64,000 nt of DNA from Nocardioides albertanoniae (GTDB taxonomy: Bacteria > Actinomycetota > Actinomycetes > Propionibacteriales > Nocardioidaceae): the NCBI RefSeq assembly GCF_006716315.1, contig NZ_VFOV01000001.1:4046501-4110500 (forward strand). Direction: 5' to 3'. Within the stretch, counting starts at the first letter, position 1. Each line of letters opens with the position of its first letter. Shown here piece after piece: positions 24,356 to 32,917 of the stretch. The notes under the pieces are model-generated. The model did not search any database and was not told the origin of the DNA. It saw nothing but the letters and a program-made list of their open reading frames with translations. The translations under genes and the position numbers were made by a program.

Positions 24356-24397
24356 GACGATGACCCCTGGTAACGAGATCCACCAGGGGTCATCGTC
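24356..24397 (+). terminator. hairpin terminator after accE
   Basis: A perfect 16-bp stem, 24356-24371 with 24382-24397, around a 10-base loop, beginning 14 bases after the accE stop. There is no T-tract, as is common in high-GC Actinobacteria. Confidence 0.7.
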
Positions 24398-24446
24398 GGG
24401 TAAAGGCCACGGCAAGCTCATACGGAGCACCTGAGAAGATGGCGTC

Positions 24447-25817
24447 GTGGTCACCTTCTCTCGGCGATATCTTCTGATCACACTCGCGTGGTTGCTGACC
24501 CGCGGGTGGGTGGTGATCCTCTACGGCTTCCCCGCCGCGGCGGCCGGCTGGTTCGGCTGGGCGGGTGCCGAGTGGGGCGTCGTGGGCGATGTGAACTACT
24601 ACCGCGACAGCCTCGACAACCTGGCCTCGGAAGGGGTCGGGAGTTCGCTGGTCGAATACCCGGTGCCGGCGCTGCTGCTGCTCTGGGTCCCGCACGCGGC
24701 GATCAGCCTGCTCGGCCTGGCCGGCGACGCCTACATCGTGGCCGTGCTGGTGATGGCGGCGCTGACCGACCTGCTCTTCATGGCGCTGATCGTGCACGGC
24801 CGGCGCGGTGACCACCCTCGGTTCGGGGTCTCCGGCGCCGAGGCGCTGTGGCTGGTCGCGGTGCCGGCGCTCGGGGCGACGGCGTACGCCCGTTTCGACC
24901 TGTTCCCGGGGATCATGGTCGGCCTGGCGGTGCTCTACGCGGCCCGGAGGCCGAAGGTGGCGGCGGCGTTCGCGGCCCTGGCGACGGGCGCGAAGTACTG
25001 GCCGATCCTGGTGATCCCCGCCTTGGCCGCCTCCCGCCGCGCCCGCAAGCCGGTCATCCTCACCGTCGCCGTCACGGGCACGGCGCTGGCCGGCATCAGC
25101 CTCGTCCTGGGCGGCTGGGACCGGCTGATGACACCGCTGGGCTACCAGGGTGAGCGCGGGCTGCAGATCGAGTCGATCTTCGCGACCCCGGCGATGGTCG
25201 CCTGGGGCCACGGTGCTGCCGGCTACACCGTCGACTACACCGAGTGGAAGGCCTACGACATCTCCGGGCCGAGCGTCGGTGGGCTCCTCCTGGCAGCGAC
25301 CATCGCCTCCGTGGTCGCGGCCGCGCTAGTCATCGTCTGGTGGGTGCTCGCCTGGCGCCGTCTCCCCCGCGGCGAGCGGGCCGAGCACGACGAGGAGACG
25401 ATCGTGTGGCTGGTGCTCGCGACCGTCGCCGCGTTCCTGGTGACCAACAAGGTGCTCAGCCCGCAATACCTGCTCTGGCTGCTCCCCGCGGCCGCCGCCG
25501 GGATGGCCCTGCTCCGTGGCCGCGCCCGTCGCCGGCTCGGGATCTGGTCGGTCGTGCTGGTCGTGGCGACGTTGCTCACCCACGAGATCTTCCCCCGCAT
25601 GTATGGCTACATGCTCACCTACGACGAGACCGGATCACCCTGGATCACCGAGGTGCTGGCCTGGCGCAACGGCCTCCTCCTGCTGCTCTTCCTCTACGCC
25701 GCCTGGCGCACGACCAGGTTGTTGACCTTCTCCGCCGCCGTCCCCACAACAGCGGCGGAGAAGGTGGCTATCTCAGGCAGACGCGGGCGACGTCGCCCTG
25801 AGCCGAGTAGATCGTGA
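24447..25817 (+). CDS. GT87 (DUF2029) family membrane glycosyltransferase
   Basis: A 456-residue integral membrane protein with about 10-11 hydrophobic helices. Features of GT-C-fold GT87 proteins are the early acidic loop (VGDVNYYRDSLDNLASEGVGSSLVEYPVPALLLLW), ARFDLFPGIMVGLAVLYAARRP, ATGAKYWPILVIPAL and the NKVLSPQYLLWLLP motif near residue 335. Characterised relatives add mannose from polyprenyl-phosphate donors to envelope glycolipids. The acceptor here is unknown. The start is a GTG at 24447. The last 50 bases overlap the convergent gene at 25768-27051. Confidence 0.85.
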   Translation: MVTFSRRYLLITLAWLLTRGWVVILYGFPAAAAGWFGWAGAEWGVVGDVNYYRDSLDNLASEGVGSSLVEYPVPALLLLWVPHAAISLLGLAGDAYIVAVLVMAALTDLLFMALIVHGRRGDHPRFGVSGAEALWLVAVPALGATAYARFDLFPGIMVGLAVLYAARRPKVAAAFAALATGAKYWPILVIPALAASRRARKPVILTVAVTGTALAGISLVLGGWDRLMTPLGYQGERGLQIESIFATPAMVAWGHGAAGYTVDYTEWKAYDISGPSVGGLLLAATIASVVAAALVIVWWVLAWRRLPRGERAEHDEETIVWLVLATVAAFLVTNKVLSPQYLLWLLPAAAAGMALLRGRARRRLGIWSVVLVVATLLTHEIFPRMYGYMLTYDETGSPWITEVLAWRNGLLLLLFLYAAWRTTRLLTFSAAVPTTAAEKVAISGRRGRRRPEPSRS

Positions 25818-27051
25818 CCGGCTCCGCGGCGAACACCGGGCGGCACGCCGCCGGCGTCAGCTCGTGCACGGTGGTGCCGTCGTAGAACCCGTGGTCGTCA
25901 CAGTTCTCATAGCTGACGTACACGTCGCCGGGCTCGCCGTCGCGGAAGACCCGCAGGATGACGTACGAGGCGATCGGCTGCCCCGCGAGGCAGTTCTTCG
26001 GGGTGTTGGGGCCCGAGCGGCCGGGCGCGGCGCTGATCGCGTCCACGAGGCCCGCGGCGTCGGCTCCCTTGGTCTGACGCGAACCGGTCAGCGAGGCCGA
26101 CGACGGCTCGTACTGGCAGATCGCGATCGACTCGGGAGCCCCGCCCGTCAGCGGTGAGCTCTTCGGCTCCGTCTTGGGCCGCACCGGGTCACCACCGGCC
26201 AGCGGCGAGGCCGTATCGCAGCCGTAGGGGTCCTTGGCGACGGTCGTCAGCGATCCCTGGATCTCCTGGTTGACCTTGTCGTCGCCGGGGCCGGTGAGGA
26301 TCGAGACGATGTAGTCACCCTCGATGACCCGAGTCAGCAGCCAGCCCTCGTGCTCCCAGGAGCCGGCCTTCTTGTCGGTCGCCTTGGTCGCCTTCTCGAC
26401 AACGAGGTAGGGCTGCCACAGCGAGAACGGCACCTTGCCGAAATCCGCCGGGAAGTCGCGATCCTCGGTGTTGTCGCAGGCGATCCGGGGCACCGGGCGG
26501 TTGGTCACGTTGGCGACGTAGGGCGTGCGCGGCACGGTGTCCCACTGGTCGCCGGGCTTCTCGATGCACTCCGGCAGCGCGGGCGAGGCGGCGTCGGCCC
26601 ACTCCTGCGGCACCTGGGCGGCGACGTCGAAGCGCACCGCCCAGCGCTTCCCCGCGTCCGGTGCGGGCAGGCCGGGGTGTTCCTTGTCGGCGTAGGTGCC
26701 CTGCGGCGGCTCGGCCGACTCGCTGAGCGCCTTGGGCGCGGACCCGTCGCGGGCCTCGGCACTGGCGGCGCCGTCGGCGACCGTGCTGCCCTCGTCGCTC
26801 CCGCTGCGAAGGCTGGCCAGCGCACCGCCCAGCCCGACCACGGTCACCACCGCGGCGGCCGCGGCGAGGATCAGCGTCGCCCGCCGGCGTGCGGGCTTCT
26901 CGTCGGTCTCGATCGTGTCGGCCGGCGTCGGCTCGGCCTGATCTTCCCGGTCGGACGAGTCGGGGACAGCGAGCTCCCGCGGCTCGAACCCGTCGGCCTC
27001 ACGCGTCAGCGCGGCCCGGAAGGCCCGCTCCTCGCGATCGAAGTCACTCAT
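25768..27051 (-). CDS. membrane-anchored protein co-transcribed with an ECF sigma factor, anti-sigma candidate
   Basis: A 427-residue protein I cannot place in a known family. Residues 1-56 are cytoplasmic, charged and Glu/Asp-rich; one helix at about 57-80 (ATLILAAAAAVVTVVGLGGALA) is followed by a long outside part of about 345 residues with several Cys. Its start overlaps the stop of the sigma-factor gene by eight bases. A single-span protein in this position is often an anti-sigma factor, but the cytoplasmic part has no HxxxCxxC zinc motif. The outside part could be the sensor. Role inferred from position only. Confidence 0.75.
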   Translation of the reverse strand: MSDFDREERAFRAALTREADGFEPRELAVPDSSDREDQAEPTPADTIETDEKPARRRATLILAAAAAVVTVVGLGGALASLRSGSDEGSTVADGAASAEARDGSAPKALSESAEPPQGTYADKEHPGLPAPDAGKRWAVRFDVAAQVPQEWADAASPALPECIEKPGDQWDTVPRTPYVANVTNRPVPRIACDNTEDRDFPADFGKVPFSLWQPYLVVEKATKATDKKAGSWEHEGWLLTRVIEGDYIVSILTGPGDDKVNQEIQGSLTTVAKDPYGCDTASPLAGGDPVRPKTEPKSSPLTGGAPESIAICQYEPSSASLTGSRQTKGADAAGLVDAISAAPGRSGPNTPKNCLAGQPIASYVILRVFRDGEPGDVYVSYENCDDHGFYDGTTVHELTPAACRPVFAAEPVTIYSAQGDVARVCLR

Positions 27052-27637
27052 TTTTCAACCCCCTCGTTCCCTCTCCGTCAACAGAGCCTTGTTCGTTCAG
27101 TCGGTCCCTCAGCTTGGCCAGCGCCCGATGCACATGTGATCGGGCCGTCGCCTCGGCGCAGTCGAGCACCGTCGCGATCTGGGCGAAGGACAGGTCCTCG
27201 TAGAAGCGGAGCACGACCGCGGCCCGTTGGTTGGCCGGCAGCGTCTGCACCAGCGCCCAGGCCTCGTCGGCGTCGTGCGTCTCGGGACCGGGCTCGTGCT
27301 GGGTCGCCATCGGCTCGACGTCGTCGACGAGCACCAGCCGGCGCCGTTTGCGCCATCCGCTGATCGACCCGTTGACGATGCTCCTCTTCACGTACGCCTC
27401 CGCGGTGCCGGACACCGCCAACGAGTCCCAGCGCGGCATCGCCCGGATGAGGGCGTCCTGCACGAGGTCGGGGGCGTCGGAGTTGTTGCCGGTGACGAGG
27501 TAGGCGAATCGCTGCAGCGCCGGACCGCGCGAGGCCACCCAGGCGCTGAAGTCGATGCTCGTGGCCGCGTCCTCGGCTGCATCGCCGACCGGCTCGGTCG
27601 GCTGGTCCTCGGCATCCACGGACACCTCCTCTGGCAT
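27044..27637 (-). CDS. ECF RNA polymerase sigma factor (SigE-family type)
   Basis: A 197-residue ECF sigma factor. Region 2 is around FSAWVASRGPALQRFAYLVTGNNSDAPDLVQDALIRAMPRWDSL; region 4 is around WALVQTLPANQRAAVVLRFYEDLSFAQIATVLDCAEATARSHVHRALAKLRDRL. I start it at the ATG at 27637, nine bases after AGGAGG; a GTG two codons upstream is less well placed. It overlaps the downstream membrane-protein gene by eight bases, which suggests that protein controls it. Its own promoter and regulon cannot be read here. Confidence 0.92.
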   Translation of the reverse strand: MPEEVSVDAEDQPTEPVGDAAEDAATSIDFSAWVASRGPALQRFAYLVTGNNSDAPDLVQDALIRAMPRWDSLAVSGTAEAYVKRSIVNGSISGWRKRRRLVLVDDVEPMATQHEPGPETHDADEAWALVQTLPANQRAAVVLRFYEDLSFAQIATVLDCAEATARSHVHRALAKLRDRLNEQGSVDGEGTRGLKNE

Positions 27638-27729
27638 GTTCACACCCCTCCTACGCCAAGTCTGGCGTCTTCGTTGCGCGTGCTGCGGAAATCGGTTGCC
27701 CCGACGAGCCCCGGCCATAGGGTGACCGG

Positions 27730-29406
27730 GTGACCCGTGAGGTAGATGCCCGCACCGACCGCTACGTCGAGGATCTGTGCGCCCTCGACCCGTTGACCGC
27801 AACCTACGTCGGCGTCGCCGGCCACGACGCAGACCTCCCCGACCTCTCCCCCGACGGGATGGCCGCGGTGGAGGAGCTCAACCGGGTGGCCCACGCCGAC
27901 GTGTCGGCGATCGAGCCCGCCGACGAGCGCGAGCAGGTGGCCAAGGAGGCGTTCCTGGAGCGGGTCGGGCTCGACATCGAGCTCGCCGACGCGCAGATCA
28001 CCCGGCGGTTCGTCTCGGTCATCGAGAGCGGCATCCACAGCCTCCGAGACGTCTTCGACCTGATGCCGACCGACTCCGAGGACGACTGGGCGACGATCTC
28101 GACCCGGCTCGCCGGGCTGCCCGACGCGGTCGAGGGCTACACCACGACGCTGCGCGAGGAGGCCGCTGCCGGACGCGTCTCCGCCGGCGCGCAGTATGCG
28201 AAGGTCGCCGACCAGATCCAGGCCTGGACCGGTCAGAAGGGTGCCGTCGACTTCTTCGCCGGTCTGGTCGGGCGGGCCCCTGAGGGCACGCCCGCGTCGC
28301 TGCGTACCGAGCTCGAGTCGCACGCCGCCCGCGCCAACGAGGCGTTCGCGGAGTTCGGACGGTTCGTGGCGAGCGACCTGGCTCCGGCAGGGCTGCCCAA
28401 GGAGGCGGTCGGCCGTGACCACTACCGGCTCGCCTCGCGGCTCTTCCTCGGGGCCGAGGTCGACCTCGAGGAGACGTACGCCTGGGGCTGGGAGGAGCTC
28501 GAGCGGATCTCCGACGACATGGCCGCCACCGCCCACCGGATCGTGCCGGGTGCGAGCGTCGCGGAGGCAGCCGCCCACCTCGACACCGACCCCGCGCGGC
28601 AGCTGACCTCGCCCGACGCGCTGCGGGAGTGGATGCAGACCACCGCCGACCGAGCCATCACCGACCTGGCCGACGTGCACTTCGACATCCCCGAGCCCGT
28701 GCGGCGCATCGAGTGCATGATCGCGCCCACCTCCGACGGCGGCATCTACTACACCGGCCCCTCCGAGGACTTCTCCCGCCCCGGGCGGATGTGGTGGTCC
28801 GTGCCCGAGTCGGTCACCGGGTTCAGCACCTGGCGCGAGCTGACCACCGTCTTCCACGAAGGTGTGCCCGGTCATCACCTCCAGATCGGCCAGACCGCCT
28901 ACCGCTCCGAGCTGCTCAACCGCTGGCAGCGGCTGATGTGCTGGGTCTCGGGCCACGGCGAGGGCTGGGCGCTCTACGCCGAGCGGCTGATGGACTCCCT
29001 CGGCTACCTCAACGACCCCGGCGACCGTCTCGGCATGCTCGACGGGCAGTCGTTCCGGGCCGCCCGCGTGATCATCGACATCGGGATGCATCTCGAGCTC
29101 ACCATCCCCGAGAACCCCTTCGGGTTCCACCCCGGCGACCGTTGGACTCCCGAGCTCGGCCGCGAGTTCATCGGGCAGCACTGCCTCATGGACGGCGCCT
29201 TCCTCGACTTCGAGGTCGCCCGCTACCTCGGCTGGCCCGGCCAGGCTCCGTCCTACAAGGTCGGCGAGCGGATCTGGCTCCAGGCGCGCGACGACGCCCA
29301 CGCCCGCGCCGGCGACGCCTTCGACCTCAAGGCCTTCCATCGCGCTGCGCTCGACCTCGGCTCCCTGGGGCTGGATCCGCTGCGGGCGGCGTTGGGGCGG
29401 TTGTGA
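27730..29406 (+). CDS. DUF885 family protein, putative metallopeptidase
   Basis: A 558-residue protein of the DUF885 family. The metal-site pattern is visible: FHEGVPGHHLQIGQ near residues 375-387, then HGEGWALYAERLM about 40 residues later, whose Glu is a likely third ligand. Relatives are predicted zinc peptidases, but I know of no defined substrate. No signal peptide is present, so it should be cytoplasmic. The start is a GTG at 27730. The gene is divergent from the sigma-factor operon and followed by a double hairpin. Confidence 0.88.
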   Translation: MTREVDARTDRYVEDLCALDPLTATYVGVAGHDADLPDLSPDGMAAVEELNRVAHADVSAIEPADEREQVAKEAFLERVGLDIELADAQITRRFVSVIESGIHSLRDVFDLMPTDSEDDWATISTRLAGLPDAVEGYTTTLREEAAAGRVSAGAQYAKVADQIQAWTGQKGAVDFFAGLVGRAPEGTPASLRTELESHAARANEAFAEFGRFVASDLAPAGLPKEAVGRDHYRLASRLFLGAEVDLEETYAWGWEELERISDDMAATAHRIVPGASVAEAAAHLDTDPARQLTSPDALREWMQTTADRAITDLADVHFDIPEPVRRIECMIAPTSDGGIYYTGPSEDFSRPGRMWWSVPESVTGFSTWRELTTVFHEGVPGHHLQIGQTAYRSELLNRWQRLMCWVSGHGEGWALYAERLMDSLGYLNDPGDRLGMLDGQSFRAARVIIDIGMHLELTIPENPFGFHPGDRWTPELGREFIGQHCLMDGAFLDFEVARYLGWPGQAPSYKVGERIWLQARDDAHARAGDAFDLKAFHRAALDLGSLGLDPLRAALGRL

Positions 29407-29411
29407 CCGGC

Positions 29412-29491
29412 TCCAGGGATACCCGGTCGGCCGGGTATCCCTGGACATGACGGGCACTGAAACACCCACCAAGCCCACGAAGTGCCCGTCA
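29412..29491. repeat. two back-to-back hairpins downstream of the DUF885 gene
   Basis: The first is a perfect 15-bp stem, 29412-29426 with 29431-29445, loop TCGG. The second, three bases on, is an 11-bp stem, 29448-29458 (TGACGGGCACT) with 29481-29491, and a 22-base loop. The first can terminate the DUF885 transcript. The pair together resembles a bipartite palindromic element. Confidence 0.75.
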
Positions 29492-29555
29492 AGCACTCCC
29501 CCGCGTCTCACGATCCGGCCGCTGATCGTCCGGATCCGGACGTACGCTGCGGCAG

Positions 29556-30647
29556 GTGACGACCACCCTCACCCGCGAGCAGGCGCGACGGATCGCTGTG
29601 CGAGCCCAGCTCCTCGACGCTCACCGGCCATCATCGTTGGTGCAGACCGTCGACCAGCTGACGCTCCTGCAGATCGACCCGACCAAGGCGATCGCGCCGA
29701 GCGCGGACCTGGTGGCGTGGTCACGGCTGGGCGATGCGTACGACCACTCGGACCTCACCTTCGCGCTCGAGCAGGAGCGCTCGCTGGTGGAGTTCTCCAG
29801 CTTCGTCTTCCCGATGGACGAGATCGAGACGGTGCTCGCCCTCGCCCCGGGCCGGATCCATCCCACCGCCGTCGAGTGGGTCGGCGCCAACGCGAAGTTC
29901 CGTAGGCGGATCCTGGATCGGCTGCGAGCCGACGGTGCGCTGGTGGCCGGCGAGATCGAGGACACCTCGGAGGTGCCCTGGGCCTCGAGCGGCTGGACCA
30001 ACGACAAGTCCGTGCTGCGGATGCTCGAGCTGCTCAACCGGATGGGCGACGTCGCGGTCGCCGGCCGGCGGGGCAAGCTGCGCACGTGGGACCTCGCCGA
30101 GCGCGTCTACCCTGCTGACCTGCAGCTTCCCTCGGTTGCGGATGCCGCGGACGTCGAGATCGGGCGCAGGTTGGCGTCCCTCGGGATCGCTCGCCCCGGG
30201 CGGAAGGACTCCACCGGTGGCGAGGTGGTCGGCGCCGGAGACACGGGCGTCGCGTGCACCGTGACCGGCGTGGACGGTGAGTGGCGGGTCGACCCCGAGG
30301 CGCTGGCCGCGCTCGAGGACGGTTTCGCGCCGCGTGCGGCCCTCCTCTCGCCCTTCGATCGCCTCGTCTACGACCGCGACCGTGCGCTCGACCTGTTCGG
30401 GTTCGAGTATGTGCTCGAGATGTACAAGCCCGCCGCCAAGCGGCGCTGGGGCTACTTCGCCCTGCCGATCCTGCATGGTGACCGGTTGGTGGGGAAGCTC
30501 GACGCGAAGGCCGATCACAAGAAAGGCGTGCTGAACGTCTTCGCCGTCCACGAGGACGTCGCCTGGACCGCCGAGACCGGCGACGCGGTCGAGGCCGAGA
30601 TCGAGGCGCTCGCCGCGTGGCTGGGCGTCGAGGTCACCCACCCCTGA
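29556..30647 (+). CDS. winged-helix DNA glycosylase of the YcaQ/AlkX (HTH_42) family
   Basis: A 363-residue protein of the HTH_42 family, whose studied members remove alkylated or crosslinked bases from DNA. The catalytic Q-x-D motif is present as Gln39-Ile40-Asp41 in LTLLQIDPTKAIA, which fits the YcaQ/AlkX branch rather than the QxQ AlkZ branch. The C-terminal block LLSPFDRLVYDRDRALDLFGFEYVLEMYKPAAKRRWGYFALPILHGDRLVGKLD is strongly conserved in the family. The start is a GTG at 29556. It may unhook interstrand crosslinks or repair minor alkylation damage. Confidence 0.87.
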   Translation: MTTTLTREQARRIAVRAQLLDAHRPSSLVQTVDQLTLLQIDPTKAIAPSADLVAWSRLGDAYDHSDLTFALEQERSLVEFSSFVFPMDEIETVLALAPGRIHPTAVEWVGANAKFRRRILDRLRADGALVAGEIEDTSEVPWASSGWTNDKSVLRMLELLNRMGDVAVAGRRGKLRTWDLAERVYPADLQLPSVADAADVEIGRRLASLGIARPGRKDSTGGEVVGAGDTGVACTVTGVDGEWRVDPEALAALEDGFAPRAALLSPFDRLVYDRDRALDLFGFEYVLEMYKPAAKRRWGYFALPILHGDRLVGKLDAKADHKKGVLNVFAVHEDVAWTAETGDAVEAEIEALAAWLGVEVTHP

Positions 30648-30767
30648 CCGGCCGCCGACGGGGGTCGCACGTCCGGGAGCAACCACCCGAATTGACCTTC
30701 TCAGCCTCATCGAGCAGGCCTAGTGTGAGTCGACGGGGTCGGATATCGATCAAAGGAGACGATCCGA

Positions 30768-31211
30768 ATGGCAACGCTCAATCCCTACATCAGCTTCAAG
30801 ACCGAGGCCGCCGAGGCGCTCGAGTTCTACCGGTCGGTGCTCGGCGGCACCGTCGAGACGACGACCTTCGAGTCGATGGGCGACGCGATGGGTCCGCTGG
30901 ACGACGCGACGAAGAAGCTGGTCATGCACGGCTCGCTCACCCTCGACGACGGCCTGGTCCTGATGGCCTCCGACACTCCTCCCGGGATGGACCACATCGC
31001 CCCGTCCGCCGGCGTCACCGTCGCCATGACCAGCGCCGACATGGCCGACCAGCCGCGGTTCGCCGACTACTTCGCGAGGCTCTCCGAGGGCGGCACGGTC
31101 GGGATGCCGTTCGAGCAGGCGCCCTGGGGCGACCACTTCGGCCAGTTCGACGACAAGTTCGGTGTCAGCTGGATGTTCGACGTCGGCGACGGTGAGTCGA
31201 CCGGCGCCTAG
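30768..31211 (+). CDS. VOC family protein (PhnB-like)
   Basis: A 147-residue glyoxalase-fold protein of the PhnB-like group: NPYISFKTEAAEALEFYRSVLGGTVE at the start, MHGSLTLDDGLVLMASD in the middle and PFEQAPWGDHFGQFDDKFGVSWMFDVG at the end, the typical beta-alpha-beta-beta-beta repeats. Members bind metals and many different ligands, so no function can be assigned. AAAGGAG lies nine bases before the ATG. Confidence 0.88.
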   Translation: MATLNPYISFKTEAAEALEFYRSVLGGTVETTTFESMGDAMGPLDDATKKLVMHGSLTLDDGLVLMASDTPPGMDHIAPSAGVTVAMTSADMADQPRFADYFARLSEGGTVGMPFEQAPWGDHFGQFDDKFGVSWMFDVGDGESTGA

Positions 31212-31311
31212 ATGACCTAGAGGGCCGGTCCGGCCGGATAGACCAAGGTTCGGTCGAATCTCCTCCTTTCGTAGGAGGCCCCGGCGCGTTCGACCACGTA
31301 CGGTCTAGACC

Positions 31312-31983
31312 ATGCTGATCGCCGAAGACCTACTTCTCCTGGTGCTCGACGACGAGAAGGGCACGCTCTCCTCGTCGTGGGTCCAGCAGGCGCTCGGCGG
31401 AGCCATCCTGACCGAGCTCGTCATGGCGGGCTCGGCTCAGGTGGTGCCCAAGTCGGGGCTGACCGCGGCCAAGGCCGCGGCGGTGCCGGGTCGGCGGCCG
31501 GACGAGCCGATCCTCGCCGCTGCGTACGACTCCCTGGCCGCGAAGCCGCTGACCGCCAAGAACGCGGTCAACAACCTCGGCAAGGGGCTGCACGAGTCCC
31601 TCGCCGCGCGCCTGTGCGACCGCAACATCCTGCGGCGCCGCGACGACCGCATCCTCGGCATCTTCCCTCGCACCACCTGGCCCGCCGCCGACTCGACCCA
31701 CGAGAACGGCGTACGCGCCCAGCTGGTCTCCGTGCTCATCCACGGCGCCACCCCGGATGCGCGCACCGGCCCGCTCGTCGCCCTGCTCTCCTCCATCAAC
31801 TTCGCCCACAAGGTGGTCGACACCCGACCCGTGGGTGCCGGCGCCGTGAAGGCCCGCGCGAAGGAGATCGCCAAGGGCGACTGGGCCGCGAAGGGCGTCA
31901 AGGACGCCATGGACGAGGTCACGGCGGTCATGACCGCCGTGATGGTCTCCACGACCGCCGCCACCTCGGTCGCGACCACCTGA
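31312..31983 (+). CDS. GPP34 family protein (GOLPH3-like)
   Basis: A 223-residue protein of the GPP34 family: IAEDLLLLVLDDEKGTLSS at the start, ALGGAILTELVMAGSAQVV, ILAAAYDSLAAKPLTAKNAVNNLGKGLHESLAARL, and RAQLVSVLIHGATPDARTGPLVALLSSINFAHKVV. In eukaryotes the family binds PI4P on Golgi membranes. In actinobacteria, where it is common, its role is unknown. It stands alone, with a hairpin after it shared with the convergent DUF3626 gene. Confidence 0.9.
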   Translation: MLIAEDLLLLVLDDEKGTLSSSWVQQALGGAILTELVMAGSAQVVPKSGLTAAKAAAVPGRRPDEPILAAAYDSLAAKPLTAKNAVNNLGKGLHESLAARLCDRNILRRRDDRILGIFPRTTWPAADSTHENGVRAQLVSVLIHGATPDARTGPLVALLSSINFAHKVVDTRPVGAGAVKARAKEIAKGDWAAKGVKDAMDEVTAVMTAVMVSTTAATSVATT

Positions 31984-31987
31984 ACGA

Positions 31988-32028
31988 GCTCGAGGATCGC
32001 AGCCGCGGAGGGACCGCGATCCTCGAGC
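31988..32028. terminator. bidirectional hairpin between GPP34 and DUF3626 genes
   Basis: A perfect 13-bp stem, GCTCGAGGATCGC at 31988-32000 with its reverse complement at 32016-32028, and a 15-base loop. It begins five bases after the GPP34 stop and lies 33 bases from the convergent stop. Confidence 0.65.
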
Positions 32029-32060
32029 GTCATCCCGGCTCTGGCCACAGAGGACGGGAG

Positions 32061-32810
32061 TCAGACCGGCGATCGCCCGAACCGCGCCAGGTAGTGCCAT
32101 ACCCGCTTGACCGACTGCGCGTCGTGCGCGCCCGACCGCGCCGCATCGCCGAGACGATCGGGGGTCAGTACGTCCCCCAACGACCGAGCCAGGTCGACGA
32201 ACTCCTGCCCACGGTAGTCGGGATCCAGACCGCTGCTGGATACTCTGAGACCCGGATGCCACTCGACGGCACAGCCGAGCTCGGCCGCCGCGGCCTCGAC
32301 CTTCGTGTCCCGGAAGCACGGGTCGAGCACGACCGCCTCCACGTCACGTTCGAACACGACGCCGCCGTGCACGTGCGCCTCGACGCACTCGTCCAGGTCG
32401 TCGAACCTGGCGGCATCGGCCAGTGCAGACAGATGTGGCAACGCATCGGGGCCGCCGAAGTCGGTCGGCTCGAGGACCGAGTCGGGGAAACAGAACGTGC
32501 ACCGGTCCAGCAGGTCAGCCCGAAGCCGCGCATACGCCGACCCGAACCGGATCGCGCCGCCGTAGGGGTCGTCGCGACTGTTCCACGCACCGTAGACCGG
32601 CCGGTCGCCATCCGGCGCCCCGTCATAGCGGCCGTCGAACAGCCGACTCTCCCACCGCCAGCGGTCCCCACCCGGATGCACTGTGAGCCCACCGTTGGAT
32701 GTCCCGGTCTCGAACTGCGACCGATTGGTCCCGCGCCGCGCCATCGACTCGATGACCAGCCCACCGGCGTACGGCCAGTCGGGATGGAACGGGAGAGTCA
32801 GCGAACCCAT
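32061..32810 (-). CDS. DUF3626 domain-containing protein
   Basis: A 249-residue cytoplasmic protein matching the DUF3626 pattern: FETGTSNGGLTVHPGGDRWRWESRLFDGRYDG near residues 33-64, then RPVYGAWN, RFGSAYARLRADLLDRCTF and VEAHVHGGVVFERDVEAVVLDP. The function is not established. The R..FETGTSNGG layout recalls ADP-ribosyltransferase active sites, but this is only a resemblance. It lies between metG and GPP34 with its own 3' hairpin and no partner gene. Confidence 0.75.
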   Translation of the reverse strand: MGSLTLPFHPDWPYAGGLVIESMARRGTNRSQFETGTSNGGLTVHPGGDRWRWESRLFDGRYDGAPDGDRPVYGAWNSRDDPYGGAIRFGSAYARLRADLLDRCTFCFPDSVLEPTDFGGPDALPHLSALADAARFDDLDECVEAHVHGGVVFERDVEAVVLDPCFRDTKVEAAAAELGCAVEWHPGLRVSSSGLDPDYRGQEFVDLARSLGDVLTPDRLGDAARSGAHDAQSVKRVWHYLARFGRSPV

Positions 32811-32859
32811 GGCCGGACCCTAGGCTCATCCGGCCGCGGCCAGGAGGACCCCGAGAACC

Positions 32860-32895
32860 GGGCGCGACACGCCGCACGTACGGCGTGTCGCGCCC
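32860..32895 (-). terminator. hairpin terminator of metG
   Basis: A perfect 15-bp stem, 32860-32874 with 32881-32895, loop CACGTA, starting 22 bases beyond the metG stop on the minus strand. There is no clear T-tract. Confidence 0.7.
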
Positions 32896-32917
32896 AGAAC
32901 GGCAGGTGCCGCGGCCG

